A stretch of DNA of 64,000 nt from Microbacterium sp. JZ31 (GCF_016805985.1 NZ_CP017661.1:2542001-2606000), one strand, 5' to 3'. Positions 8,523 through 18,622 are shown, counted from the first letter of the stretch. Program-made: numbers and translations. Notes: generated from the letters alone by a model not told the origin.

Positions 8523-10164
8523 TAAATGGCGGTGGATCCTCCTCACCGCGATCGCTCCGGTGTGCTGGGGCGCCACCTATTACGTGACGCGGCACTTCCT
8601 GCCCGCCGATGCGCCCGTCTGGGGCTCCGCCCTGCGCGCCCTGCCGGCGGGGATCCTGCTGCTCGCCATCGCCCGCCGTCGGCCGCGCGGCGCGTGGTGG
8701 TGGCGCACCGCCATCCTGGGCCTGCTCAACGTCGGAGCCTTCTTCCTGCTCGTCTACCTGAGCGCCCAGCTGCTCCCCACATCGGTCGCCGCCTCGGTCA
8801 TGGCGCTGGCGCCCGTCGCGCTCGCCGGCTTCGCCTGGCTGCTCGTCGGCGAGCGGCCGCGCGTGACGCTGGCCGCCGGTGCGGTCGTCGCCATCGCCGG
8901 CACGCTCCTGCTCGTCTGGCGCGGCACGGGCGAGGTCACGGCGACCGGCCTCGCGGCGGCGACCGCGGCACTGCTGCTGTCCTCGCTCGGCGCGATCCTC
9001 GGACGGCGCTGGGCGGACGACACCCCGATCCTCGCGACGACCGCGTGGCAGCTCCTGGCAGGAGGCGCCGCGCTCACGGCCGCGGCCGCGCTGGTCGAGG
9101 GTCCGCCTCCTGCGCTCGCGGCGCCGCAGCTCGCCGCGCTCGCCTTCGTCAGCCTGCTCGCCACGGGCGTCGCGTTCGTGTGCTGGTTCGGCGGCATCGC
9201 GCGCCTGCCAGCGGGCCTCGTCGGCACGGTGGGGCTGCTGAACCCGCTGACCGGCACCGCGCTGGGCGCCACGCTCGGCGGCGAGGCCCTCGGCGCGCCG
9301 CAGCTGGGGGGCATCGCGCTGATCCTCGCCGGCATCCTCGTCGCGCAGCGGCGCCGCCCGGCCGTCCGCCCGGCAGGAGGCGGCGCACAGGATACTCCCC
9401 CTGTTCGCTTTCCGCAGATCCGGAGCGATATCCAGCCGGATCCTCGACCGCACCGACATAATGGGGCCATGACCGCACCGCGCATCCTGGTCGTCGATGA
9501 CGAGCCCAACATCCGAGACCTGCTCTCGCAGAGCCTGCGTTTCGCGGGCTTCCAGGTGAAGACCGTCGGCAACGGCGCCGCGACGATCTCCGCCGTGCTC
9601 GAGGAGGAGCCCGACCTGATCGTGCTCGACGTGATGCTGCCCGACATGAACGGCTTCAGCGTCACCACGCGTCTGCGCGACCATGGCTTCACCGCCCCCA
9701 TCCTCTTCCTCACCGCCAAGGACGAGACCGAGGACAAGATCAAGGGCCTGAACGCGGGCGGCGACGACTACGTCACCAAGCCGTTCAGCCTCGACGAGAT
9801 CGTCGCGCGCATCCAGGCGATCCTGCGTCGCACGATGCAGGACACCGAGGACGAGCAGGTGATCCGCGCCGGCGAGCTGACGATGGATCAGGACACGCAC
9901 GACGTCTACGTCGGCGACGCGCAGATCGACCTCAGCCCCACCGAGTTCAAGCTGCTGCGCTACCTGATGCTCAACCCCAACCGGGTGCTGTCGAAGGCGC
10001 AGATCCTCGACCACGTGTGGGAGTACGACTTCAACGGCGACGCCGGCATCGTGGAGAGCTACATCTCCTACCTCCGCCGCAAGATCGACCCGCACGCGAC
10101 CGAGTCGCTCATCCAGACCAAGCGCGGCTTCGGCTACATGCTGAAGGTCGACAGGGCGGGCTGA
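8515..10164 (+). CDS. EamA/DMT transporter whose frame runs on into the response regulator
   Basis: Residues 1 to about 285 are a drug/metabolite exporter of the EamA family: ten hydrophobic helices in two repeats, with VCWGATYYVTRHF in helix 1 and V-G-L-L-N-P-L-T-G-T-A-L-G in the second repeat. The usual end would be near R-R-R-P-A-V-R-P-A, but no stop codon follows. The frame crosses a polar linker of about 30 residues and enters the response regulator at its own ATG (9469), giving a 549-residue open frame to 10164. A membrane exporter fused to a DNA-binding regulator is improbable as a functional protein, and a -10 element directly before 9469 suggests separate expression. Either the exporter has lost its stop codon or there is a base error near its 3' end. 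Controlled by the divergent MarR. Confidence 0.75.
   Translation: MEAKWRWILLTAIAPVCWGATYYVTRHFLPADAPVWGSALRALPAGILLLAIARRRPRGAWWWRTAILGLLNVGAFFLLVYLSAQLLPTSVAASVMALAPVALAGFAWLLVGERPRVTLAAGAVVAIAGTLLLVWRGTGEVTATGLAAATAALLLSSLGAILGRRWADDTPILATTAWQLLAGGAALTAAAALVEGPPPALAAPQLAALAFVSLLATGVAFVCWFGGIARLPAGLVGTVGLLNPLTGTALGATLGGEALGAPQLGGIALILAGILVAQRRRPAVRPAGGGAQDTPPVRFPQIRSDIQPDPRPHRHNGAMTAPRILVVDDEPNIRDLLSQSLRFAGFQVKTVGNGAATISAVLEEEPDLIVLDVMLPDMNGFSVTTRLRDHGFTAPILFLTAKDETEDKIKGLNAGGDDYVTKPFSLDEIVARIQAILRRTMQDTEDEQVIRAGELTMDQDTHDVYVGDAQIDLSPTEFKLLRYLMLNPNRVLSKAQILDHVWEYDFNGDAGIVESYISYLRRKIDPHATESLIQTKRGFGYMLKVDRAG
9457..9462 (+). promoter_or_regulatory. -10 element CATAAT before the response regulator
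   Basis: CATAAT ends 6 bases before the ATG at 9469, consistent with a leaderless transcript for the response regulator that is independent of the exporter upstream. Confidence 0.6.
9469..10164 (+). CDS. OmpR/PhoB-family response regulator
   Basis: 231 residues when started at ATG 9469. The receiver domain (1-120) has the acidic pair D10-D11, phosphoacceptor D54 (I-V-L-D-V-M-L-P-D), the T/S of F-L-T-A-K-D and the lysine of Y-V-T-K-P-F. The C-terminal winged helix (about 135-228) contains L-S-P-T-E-F-K-L-L-R-Y-L and T-K-R-G-F-G-Y-M-L. It resembles mycobacterial PhoP/TcrA-like regulators, but I do not assign a name. The cognate kinase gene follows after 45 bases. The frame is continuous with the upstream EamA gene, so a fused product is formally possible, although the promoter evidence favours this internal start. 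Confidence 0.9.
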   Translation: MTAPRILVVDDEPNIRDLLSQSLRFAGFQVKTVGNGAATISAVLEEEPDLIVLDVMLPDMNGFSVTTRLRDHGFTAPILFLTAKDETEDKIKGLNAGGDDYVTKPFSLDEIVARIQAILRRTMQDTEDEQVIRAGELTMDQDTHDVYVGDAQIDLSPTEFKLLRYLMLNPNRVLSKAQILDHVWEYDFNGDAGIVESYISYLRRKIDPHATESLIQTKRGFGYMLKVDRAG

Positions 10165-10209
10165 TCCCGCCGCGTCGCGCGCGCGGCGCATCACCGAAAG
10201 AGGCACGTC

Positions 10210-12036
10210 CTGGCGAACAAGACCGACGCTGTCACCACCTGGTGGCGGCGGATCAGCCTGCGGGCGAAGGTCACCGCGGTCACGGTGACCGTGCTCGCAC
10301 TCGGTCTCATGGCCGCCGGCATCGGCACCGTGCCGATCCTGCGCGAATCGCTCCTGAACAACATCAAGACGTCGCTGACGCAGCTCGCGGGCACCGCCGT
10401 GGGCGAGCAGCTGTTCAACATCTCCTCGGACGGCGCCGACGGACCGCAGTTCACGCCCAAGGCCAACGCCCCGCGCATCGACTACTACGTCGCGGTCTAC
10501 GGCCCGGACGGGTCGCTCCTGGCGACCGCGGGCGGGCAGGGCCCCGACCGACCGCGCCCGAGCTTCCCGGCCACGTTCGCCACCGACTACGCGTACTCGC
10601 ATCAGGGCACGATCATCCAGCTGCCCGGCGTCACGAAGGACGACGCGCAGTTCTACGCCGCGTTCGCCGTGCAGCAGTTCCAGGGCAGCAACCGCATCTT
10701 CACGCAGATGGTCGCCCTGCCGCTGGAGGAGGTCGACAGCGTCGTCGCGACGTACTTCGGCATCTTCTTCCTCGTGGCGATCGTCACGATCATCGGCGGC
10801 GCGCTGCTGACCCGATGGGCCGTGACGCTGACGTTCCGGCGGTTCGGGCAGGTGGAGGCCACGGCGATGTCCATCGCGTCCGGCGACTTCAGCCAGCGCC
10901 TGAGCGACATCGAGCCCCGCACCGAGATCGGGCGCCTGAAGTCCGCGATCAACACGATGCTCGACCGGATCGACGTCGCGATCGCCGAGCGCGACGCGAC
11001 CGTGCGGCAGATGCGACGCTTCGTGGGCGACGCGAGCCACGAGCTGCGCACGCCGCTCGTGAGCGTGCGCGGCTACGCCGAGCTGTACCGGATGGGCGCC
11101 ATCCAGGGTCCGGAGGACACCGCGCGCGCGATGGAGCGGATCGAGAAGGAGGCGATCCGGATGGGCGTGCTCGTCGAGGACCTCCTGGCCCTCGCGCGCC
11201 TCGATGAGAAGCGCGAGCTCGACATTCAGCCGCTCGATCTCCGCCCGATCGCGCGAGACGCCGCGCTGGATGTGCGCGTGGCGGAGCCCGGCCGCACCGT
11301 GACGGTCGTGGACACGACGATCGAGGCGCTGACGGGGCCCATCTCGCTGTCGAGGCCCGAGGAGTCGGCCGCGCAGGCCCCGGCGTCCGAGACCGCGCGC
11401 CGGCGCCCGCGCTCGCTCACCGCCGCGACCGAGAGCCTCTCGTCGCTGCTGCGCCGCAGGCCGAAGGCGCCCGGCGAGCCGATGACCGGCGAGGTGCCGG
11501 CGGCGCCGGAGCAGGACGCGGCCTCGGACGGCGAGCAGCCGGCCTTCCCCGCGCTCGACTTCACCGTGCCGCAGTCGATGCGCCCGGTCGCCGTGCCGCC
11601 CGTCGTGCAGGGCGAGGAGAACCGGGTGCGCCAGGTCGTCGCCAACCTCCTCGGCAACGCGCGCCGGTTCAGCCCGGAGGGCTCGCCGATCGAGATCGAG
11701 GTCGGCGTGGACGTCGCCGCGCAGATGGGCTGGATCGCCGTCGTCGACCACGGCGAGGGCGTGCCCGAGGCGATCCGCCGGCAGATCTTCGAACGCTTCT
11801 GGCGCGCCGACTCGTCGCGCGCCCGCGAGACGGGCGGCAGCGGACTGGGGCTCGCGATCGTCGCGTCGATCGTCGAGGCGCTGCACGGAACGGTGGAGGT
11901 GCTCGACACCCCGGGCGGCGGCGCCACGTTCCGCGTCGCGTTCCCGCTGGCACCGCGGTCGGACGACGAGCTGAGCCTCGCCGAGACCCGTCCGGTGCCG
12001 CGGCTGCGCGCGGGCGACGCACCGACCGCCGGCTGA
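10210..12036 (+). CDS. Sensor histidine kinase, partner of the preceding regulator
   Basis: Predicted membrane kinase of 608 residues. Start: the best initiator is CTG at 10210, 6 bases after a strong GAAAGAGG site. The first ordinary start (GTG 10285) would cut into the first membrane helix and lose the basic W-W-R-R-I-S-L-R-A-K lead. Domains: TM1 at about 25-45; an extracytoplasmic sensor of about 130 residues; TM2 (Y-F-G-I-F-F-L-V-A-I-V-T-I-I-G-G); HAMP (F-G-Q-V-E-A-T-A-M-S-I-A-S-G-D-F); DHp with phosphoacceptor H277 in DASHELRTP; and the ATPase domain with NLLGNARRF, DHGEGV and GGSGLGLAIV. About 90 residues rich in Pro, Ala, Ser and Arg (about 375-465) are inserted in the ATPase domain before the N box. 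Confidence 0.9.
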   Translation: MANKTDAVTTWWRRISLRAKVTAVTVTVLALGLMAAGIGTVPILRESLLNNIKTSLTQLAGTAVGEQLFNISSDGADGPQFTPKANAPRIDYYVAVYGPDGSLLATAGGQGPDRPRPSFPATFATDYAYSHQGTIIQLPGVTKDDAQFYAAFAVQQFQGSNRIFTQMVALPLEEVDSVVATYFGIFFLVAIVTIIGGALLTRWAVTLTFRRFGQVEATAMSIASGDFSQRLSDIEPRTEIGRLKSAINTMLDRIDVAIAERDATVRQMRRFVGDASHELRTPLVSVRGYAELYRMGAIQGPEDTARAMERIEKEAIRMGVLVEDLLALARLDEKRELDIQPLDLRPIARDAALDVRVAEPGRTVTVVDTTIEALTGPISLSRPEESAAQAPASETARRRPRSLTAATESLSSLLRRRPKAPGEPMTGEVPAAPEQDAASDGEQPAFPALDFTVPQSMRPVAVPPVVQGEENRVRQVVANLLGNARRFSPEGSPIEIEVGVDVAAQMGWIAVVDHGEGVPEAIRRQIFERFWRADSSRARETGGSGLGLAIVASIVEALHGTVEVLDTPGGGATFRVAFPLAPRSDDELSLAETRPVPRLRAGDAPTAG

Positions 12037-12161
12037 CCGCTCCCCCGTCCACAGCCCGCTCCGGCGCCCGCGTCCGTCCCGGATCCGGTCTCCGCCCGCC
12101 AAGGGACCTGCGCGCTTCCTAGCGTGGGGACATCCATCCCCTCCGACCCAGGGAGCAGACA

Positions 12162-12449
12162 ATGGCGATCTTCAGCGTCGACACCGAGGCGGTCTCCGCC
12201 GCCAACGGGCAGACCCTCAACACGGCCGAGCAGATCCGCGGCCTGACGGCGACGCTCACGGGCCAGCTCGCGCAGCTCGAGAGCACGTGGAGCGGCGCGA
12301 GCGCCGGCGCGTTCCAGTCGGCGCTCACGCAGTGGAAGAGCGCCCAGCAGTCCGTCGAGCAGGCGCTGGACAGCCTCGGCCGGGCGCTGGGCGTCGCGAG
12401 CGCGCACTATGCGGAGGCCGAGCGCCTGACCTCCGGGATGTTCCGCTGA
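12162..12449 (+). CDS. WXG100-family protein
   Basis: 95 residues, the usual size for ESAT-6/CFP-10-like type VII secretion substrates. It is predicted as a helical hairpin whose turn carries the W-S-G form of the W-x-G motif (T-W-S-G-A-S-A-G-A-F). No signal peptide is present. A GGGAGCAGAC ribosome site precedes ATG 12162. It stands alone between the kinase and groEL: no EccC-type ATPase, second WXG protein or toxin is visible in the window, so it may form a homodimer or be secreted by a system encoded elsewhere. A 14-bp terminator follows. Confidence 0.88.
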   Translation: MAIFSVDTEAVSAANGQTLNTAEQIRGLTATLTGQLAQLESTWSGASAGAFQSALTQWKSAQQSVEQALDSLGRALGVASAHYAEAERLTSGMFR

Positions 12450-12465
12450 CCCGACGGCGGACAGC

Positions 12466-12497
12466 AGAACGGCCCCTCCCGAAGGAGGGGCCGTTCT
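12466..12497. terminator. Bidirectional terminator between the WXG100 gene and groEL
   Basis: A perfect 14-bp stem (12466-12479 with 12484-12497) around a CGAA tetraloop, between two convergent genes. Confidence 0.87.
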
Positions 12498-12509
12498 CTG
12501 AGAAATGGA

Positions 12510-14227
<1,718 letters not shown>

Positions 14228-14255
14228 CCGCGCGGAACCCGCAGCCGCACACGCG

Positions 14256-14293
14256 GAATGGCGCCCCGCGAACGATGTCGCGGGGCGCCATTC
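14256..14293. terminator. Terminator downstream of the cold-shock gene
   Basis: A 15-bp perfect stem (14256-14270 with 14279-14293) with an 8-base loop. It lies between the csp stop and the groEL promoter and insulates the two minus-strand genes. Confidence 0.82.
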
Positions 14294-14329
14294 GAAGGGC
14301 TGCGGCGAGCCGGTCGTCGAGCGAGACGC

Positions 14330-14533
14330 TCAGACCGGGCGGACCGCCTCGGCCTGCGGACCCTTCTGACCGGCGCCGACCTGGAACTCGACGGCCTGGC
14401 CCTCCTCGAGGACGCGGAAGCCGCTCATCTCGATGTTCGAGTAGTGGACGAAGACGTCCTGGCTGCCGTCCGCCACGGTGATGAACCCGTAGCCCTTCTC
14501 GGCGTTGAACCACTTGACGGTGCCCTGGGTCAT
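14330..14533 (-). CDS. Cold-shock protein, CspA type
   Basis: 67 residues, the classic single cold-shock domain. RNP1 is K-G-Y-G-F-I and RNP2 is [16 protein letters not shown] opens the first strand. It binds single-stranded nucleic acid as an RNA chaperone. Start ATG 14533, preceded by AGGAGAGTT-type purines. It is monocistronic: about 115 bases separate it from the upstream LytR_C gene and a terminator follows. A second, longer cold-shock protein is encoded at 3793-4176. Confidence 0.96.
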   Translation of the reverse strand: MTQGTVKWFNAEKGYGFITVADGSQDVFVHYSNIEMSGFRVLEEGQAVEFQVGAGQKGPQAEAVRPV

Positions 14534-14649
14534 GCGAACTCTCCTGGTGCTGGGCCTCCTGAGGGAGGCGACTACCGGGGAATCGTATCCGCGTGATTCA
14601 GCGCCCGAGCGGCGCGGAGGCGACTGTTGACACGCCCGAATAGAACTGT

Positions 14650-15189
14650 TTACTCGGCCGAAACACGGTCGAGTCCGACGACGACCGTGAGCTCCTTGGC
14701 GTCCTCGTCCGTGTTCGCGTACTGGTCGCTCTGCTCGGTGCGCGCGCCGCCGATCGCCTCCGCCACCCCGAGGGCCGCGGCCTCCTCCTCGGGCGAGGCG
14801 TAGTAGACGGTCGTGGCCGGGAAGTCGGAGGCGGAGGACTCGCTCGGCAGCACCATGTCCTGGGTCCATCCGGCCGCGACGAGCTCGCTCGCGACCTGCT
14901 CGGCGACGCCGGTCGTGCCGGTGCCGTTGAGCACGAGGATCGTGTAGGTCGTGTCGACCACCGGAGCGACCGTCGGGGTGGCCTGCGGCTGCTCGGGCAG
15001 ATCCGTCGCGCGCTGCGACAGCACGAGGAAGCCGATGATGCCGGCGACGGTCAGCACGACGGTCGCGAGCAGCGCCCACAGCAGCACGACGCCGCGCGGC
15101 GTGCGCTGCTGCTCGGCACGGTGGGCGCCGACGCGCGAGGCCTGACGGGGGACGTCGTCGAAGCGGTCCCGGGGATAGCTGGTCGGCAC
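14650..15189 (-). CDS. LytR C-terminal domain membrane protein
   Basis: 179 residues. A basic cytoplasmic lead (about 1-32) is followed by one transmembrane helix ([18 protein letters not shown]), a Pro/Thr linker, and a LytR_C domain (about 80-175) with [13 protein letters not shown] and L-T-V-V-V-G-L-D. It has no LytR-CpsA-Psr phosphotransferase domain, so it is the stand-alone form, probably a cell-envelope accessory protein facing outside. It lies downstream of DUF3263 and DUF2332 genes on the same strand. Function is not established. Confidence 0.85.
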   Translation of the reverse strand: MPTSYPRDRFDDVPRQASRVGAHRAEQQRTPRGVVLLWALLATVVLTVAGIIGFLVLSQRATDLPEQPQATPTVAPVVDTTYTILVLNGTGTTGVAEQVASELVAAGWTQDMVLPSESSASDFPATTVYYASPEEEAAALGVAEAIGGARTEQSDQYANTDEDAKELTVVVGLDRVSAE

Positions 15190-15243
15190 GACACGATCGT
15201 ACCCGGGGAGCCTGACCCTCCCGACGGCGGCCGGAACCCGGGG

Positions 15244-15483
15244 TCAGCCCGCGATGCGGGAGCGCGCCGCGTCGCGCGCGTCGCGCATCCGGCGCAGGCG
15301 GCCGATGAGGAGCGGGTCGGCGGCGAGCGCGTCGCCCGAGTCGATCAGGCGGCCGAGCAGCTGGTAGTAGCGTGCGGGCGCCATCTCGAGCTCCGAGCGG
15401 ATCGCCTCCTCCTTCGCCCCGCCGTGCACGCGCCAGCGGGACTCGAAGTCGAGCAGCGCGCGGTCGCGGTCGGAGAGGGGCAC
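15244..15483 (-). CDS. DUF3263 protein
   Basis: About 79 residues. [14 protein letters not shown] and [12 protein letters not shown] match the DUF3263 family, a small helical, possibly helix-turn-helix-like actinobacterial protein. I use GTG 15483, because the extra lead from 15528 is Arg-rich and absent in the family; the longer start cannot be excluded. It sits next to the LytR_C gene, an arrangement that recurs in actinobacteria (known context). Role unknown. Confidence 0.8.
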   Translation of the reverse strand: MPLSDRDRALLDFESRWRVHGGAKEEAIRSELEMAPARYYQLLGRLIDSGDALAADPLLIGRLRRMRDARDAARSRIAG

Positions 15484-15541
15484 GCGCTCGAGGCTACGCA
15501 CTCGCCGCGCGCGAGCCGGGAGGCGCACCGGGAGCCCGGCG

Positions 15542-16531
15542 TCACGCGCGCCAGTCGATCCAGGATCCGAGCGGATCGGCGGCCGCGAGCACGCGCCCGT
15601 CGAGCGCGAGCGCGAATCCGGGCCAGTCGTCCGCGTCGATCGGCGGCCGCCAGGCGTCGTGCAGCCGGGGCTGGTCGAGCGTGATCCAGCGGACGCCGCC
15701 CGCGCGCACCCGCGCCGGATCCGCGGCGTCCGCCGTGAGGGCCGCGATCAGCGCGTCCCTTCGGGCCCGGGGCACGTACGGCAGCACGCCCGGCGTCGTG
15801 ACGACGAGCGTCGCGTCGGCGGGAGCCTGCGCCGCGACGGCGCGGACCACGTCGAGGTCCGCGACGTCGCCCGGGACGAGGAGCGGCGGATCGGCGGCGA
15901 CGATGTCGAGCGCGGCCGCGATGCGCGCCGCGCGCTCGTGCTCCTCCGGCCACACCAGGCCCTCGAGCCACGCGCGGTCCGCCGGGACCCGCGCGTCCAG
16001 CGGCTGCAGGTCGATCCCCGCGCGCCACACGATGTCCTGGAGGGCGAGCTCCGGCAGAGGCGCGCCCCGCACCTCGGCCTCCAGCACGACCGTGGAGGCG
16101 CCGAGTCGCGTGTCCCCGTAGCGGTACGCGTAGCGATCCGGATACAGACACAGGCCGCCCGAGGCGCCCAGCTCGAGCAGCGCGATCGGCCCGGGCACCA
16201 GGCAGAGCGCCGGCAGCAGCGCGGCGCAGCGGAGCGGCTCGTTCGTCTGCAGGCTGCGGGCCGAGCACTCGGCGACGACCGCGTCCGCGTGCGCGCGGAC
16301 GAACTGCGACCAGCCGGCGGTCTCGCGCGGCGCCCCCAGCATCCGCGTCACGGCGAACACCAGCGGCGGCTGGCGGTGCGTCGCCGGTACACGGGCCAGG
16401 ATGTCGCAGAGCTCCGCGTCCTCCGAGACCGTGCGCGCCCACGCCAGATAGGTGTCGGAACGGCCGGGGGCCTCCTCGCGCGCGAACCGCGCGAAGCGCT
16501 CGGCCACCGCGCCGCGCTCGTCCGTCTGCAT
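15542..16531 (-). CDS. DUF2332 protein
   Basis: 329 residues. Recognised as DUF2332 by R-F-A-R-F-A-R-E-E-A near the start, L-L-E-L-G-A-S-G-G-L-C-L-Y-P-D in the middle and R-W-I-T-L-D-Q-P near the end. The L-E-L-G-A-S-G-G segment followed by D-R-Y resembles motif I of an S-adenosylmethionine methyltransferase, so a methyltransferase-like fold is plausible but unproven. ATG 16531 has an AGGAGA site upstream. It is divergent from msrB with 99 bases between starts. Confidence 0.82.
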   Translation of the reverse strand: MQTDERGAVAERFARFAREEAPGRSDTYLAWARTVSEDAELCDILARVPATHRQPPLVFAVTRMLGAPRETAGWSQFVRAHADAVVAECSARSLQTNEPLRCAALLPALCLVPGPIALLELGASGGLCLYPDRYAYRYGDTRLGASTVVLEAEVRGAPLPELALQDIVWRAGIDLQPLDARVPADRAWLEGLVWPEEHERAARIAAALDIVAADPPLLVPGDVADLDVVRAVAAQAPADATLVVTTPGVLPYVPRARRDALIAALTADAADPARVRAGGVRWITLDQPRLHDAWRPPIDADDWPGFALALDGRVLAAADPLGSWIDWRA

Positions 16532-16630
16532 CCCTCCATTCTCCTGTCGGGCGCACGGGACGCCGGTCGTCACACTCGGCCCTCCCGGTCTCGCGCGGCC
16601 GTACGCTGGATGCGAGCCTGGGAGGAATCC

Positions 16631-17059
16631 ATGTCGTACAACATCAGCAAGTCCGAGGACGAGTGGCGCAGCGAGCTGTCGCCCGAGCAGTACGCCGTGC
16701 TGCGCGAGGCCGGCACCGAGCGTCCCTGGACGGGTGAGCTGCTGGACGAGGAGCGCGCCGGCCTCTACACGTGTGCCGCGTGCGGAAGCGAGCTGTTCAA
16801 GAGCGGCACGAAGTTCGACTCGCACTGCGGATGGCCGAGCTTCTACGAGTCGATCCGCCCCGACGCGGTGCAGCTGCTCGAGGACAACAGCCACGGCATG
16901 GAGCGCACCGAGGTGCGCTGCGCGAACTGCGGCTCGCACCTGGGCCACGTCTTCCCCGACGGCTTCGGTACGCCCACGGGCGACCGCTACTGCATGAACT
17001 CGCTGTCGCTGAACTTCACCCCCGAGGAGAGCGACGCGCAGAGCGCGCCGAGCGCCTGA
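16631..17059 (+). CDS. msrB: Peptide-methionine (R)-S-oxide reductase MsrB
   Basis: Repairs oxidised methionine in proteins, specific for the R-sulfoxide, using thioredoxin. 142 residues, typical length. The structural zinc is held by C48, C51, C97 and C100 (C-A-A-C and C-A-N-C). The catalytic Cys is C121 in G-D-R-Y-C-M-N-S. H-C-G-W-P-S-F and H-L-G-H-V-F-P-D-G are conserved substrate-site segments. GGAGG precedes ATG 16631. The stop overlaps the start of the nitroreductase gene by one base, so the two form an operon, probably for oxidative or redox stress. Confidence 0.97.
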   Translation: MSYNISKSEDEWRSELSPEQYAVLREAGTERPWTGELLDEERAGLYTCAACGSELFKSGTKFDSHCGWPSFYESIRPDAVQLLEDNSHGMERTEVRCANCGSHLGHVFPDGFGTPTGDRYCMNSLSLNFTPEESDAQSAPSA

Positions 17060-17601
17060 TGTCCGCGCTCGAGGCGATGCGGGCCCGCCGCTCGCTGTCG
17101 AAGGTCACGGACGAGGCGCCCACGCACGAGGAGCTCGTCGAGCTCGTGTCGGCCGCCGGTCGCGTCGCCGACCACAAGGAGCTCAGGCCCTGGCGCCTGA
17201 TCGAGCTGCGCGGCGACGATCGACTGGTGCTGGGCCGCGCCATCGCGAAGGCCGAGGGCAAGAAGGGCGTGTACTCCAAGCCGCTGCGCGCTCCGCTCCT
17301 GATCGCGGTCGTCGCGTCGATCCGGTCCAAGAAGGTCGAGGCGTGGGAGCAGGAGGCCACCGCGGCGGGCGTCGCGCATGCGCTGAGTCTCCTGCTCGAC
17401 GAGGCCGGCTGGGGCGTGTTCTGGCGCACGGGCGATTACATGCGCGCGAAGGCCGTCATCAAGGCGCACGGGCTCGAGAAGGGCGAGCGTCTGCTCGGCT
17501 GGCTGTACGTCGGCGGCAAGCCGGAGCGCTCGCGTCCGCTCCGCGGCAAGACCGTCGACGGCGAGCGGTTCCTGTCGCGCATGCCGCGCAAGAAGGGCTG
17601 A
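17059..17601 (+). CDS. Nitroreductase-family flavoprotein
   Basis: 180 residues, FMN-dependent NAD(P)H oxidoreductase fold. Seen: R-A-R-R-S-L-S-K-V at the start (FMN phosphate contact), H-K-E-L-R-P-W-R-L-I-E-L, and the C-terminal E-K-G-E-R-L-L-G-W-L-Y-V-G. D-H-K-E replaces the commoner P-S-x-x-N-x-Q of NfsB-type enzymes, as in the YdjA-like subgroup. The TGATG overlap with msrB shows translational coupling. Substrate unknown; a redox-stress role is inferred from the neighbour. Confidence 0.87.
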   Translation: MSALEAMRARRSLSKVTDEAPTHEELVELVSAAGRVADHKELRPWRLIELRGDDRLVLGRAIAKAEGKKGVYSKPLRAPLLIAVVASIRSKKVEAWEQEATAAGVAHALSLLLDEAGWGVFWRTGDYMRAKAVIKAHGLEKGERLLGWLYVGGKPERSRPLRGKTVDGERFLSRMPRKKG

Positions 17602-17662
17602 CGGCTCAGTCCAGCGCGTCCGCTCTCTCGAAGTCCTCGCGGCGGCCGGCGACATCGACCGG

Positions 17663-18622
17663 TCAGCGGACGCGGCGGCGCCCGAAGGCGGCGATCGCGA
17701 CGCCCACGCATGCGACGAGCACGGTGATCGCCGACCGGAGAGGCGACGGCGGCACGGCCGGCGGCCACACGCGATCGAGGACGAAAGCGCCGATCAGCAT
17801 CCCGAGCACGGAGCCCAGCGAGAGCAGAAGCACGCCGATGCGCGGGGCCAGCGCCGCTGAGACGAAGATGTAGAGCACGCCCAGCGCACCGCCCGTGTAG
17901 AGCCAAGGACTCGCCGGCAGCGGAGCGACGCCTGCTTGCGGCACCTGCACCGCGGCGAGAGCCACGAGCGCGAACGTGCCACCGATGAAGTTGACGAGCG
18001 TGGCGGCCAGCGCCGATCCGGTCTTGACCTGCAGCCGGCCGTTCGTGCCTTGCTGCCATGCGAGACCCGCGCCCACCAGAACGGGAAGGACGAGCATCCA
18101 CACGGGTGCGTCACCGACGGTGCCCCCCGTGAGCGAGATCACGACGGCTGTCAACGCCAACGCCACTCCCAGGACGCGCGGCATCGTGACGGCGCTCACT
18201 CCGGCCGGGCTGTACCCCACGCGGTCCAGCACGAGTCCGCTGAGGGTCTGCCCGGCGACGAGCCCCACCGTGAATAAGGCCGCGCCGATGACGCCGACCA
18301 CGAGACCCTGCATCGCCACCGTGAACGCGCCCGCGGTGCCGCCGATCAGCAGCCACCACGGGATGTCGCGTGCGCGGATACCCCGGCCGAGCCGCGCGAC
18401 AGCCGCCCTCGCGGACGGCAGCGCCGCCGAGAGCGCGATCGTGAGCACGAGACCCGTGCCGAACGAGATCACCGCCGCGACGATCCCGTTGTGCAGCTCG
18501 GCGCCTAGCGCCCCATTGATGCGCGACTGCAGGGCGGTCAGGACGCCCACGCCGATCGCCGCAGCCAGTGCCACGACGCCGCCCCATCGATCTCGCGCGG
18601 CCGATCGGGAGGAAGCGCTCAT
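17663..18622 (-). CDS. DMT-family transporter (DUF606/YdcZ type)
   Basis: 319 residues with about ten transmembrane helices in two homologous halves. Each half starts with a helix ending in Q-S-R-I-N-G-A-L-G or W-Q-Q-G-T-N-G-R-L-Q, the hallmark of the DUF606 (YdcZ) branch of the drug/metabolite superfamily. Start ATG 18622, with GTGGAGGGG just before; a GTG nine bases upstream is an alternative. It converges on the nitroreductase gene with a 61-base gap. Substrate unknown. It stands alone between two plus-strand units. Confidence 0.85.
   Translation of the reverse strand: MSASSRSAARDRWGGVVALAAAIGVGVLTALQSRINGALGAELHNGIVAAVISFGTGLVLTIALSAALPSARAAVARLGRGIRARDIPWWLLIGGTAGAFTVAMQGLVVGVIGAALFTVGLVAGQTLSGLVLDRVGYSPAGVSAVTMPRVLGVALALTAVVISLTGGTVGDAPVWMLVLPVLVGAGLAWQQGTNGRLQVKTGSALAATLVNFIGGTFALVALAAVQVPQAGVAPLPASPWLYTGGALGVLYIFVSAALAPRIGVLLLSLGSVLGMLIGAFVLDRVWPPAVPPSPLRSAITVLVACVGVAIAAFGRRRVR

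Noticed and set aside
8473..12162. A minus-strand open frame of more than 1200 codons opposite the EamA, regulator and kinase genes.
   Set aside because: It is the antisense of strongly supported genes; composition is Arg/Asp/Gly/Ala-rich low complexity without domains, the usual by-product of high-GC coding DNA.
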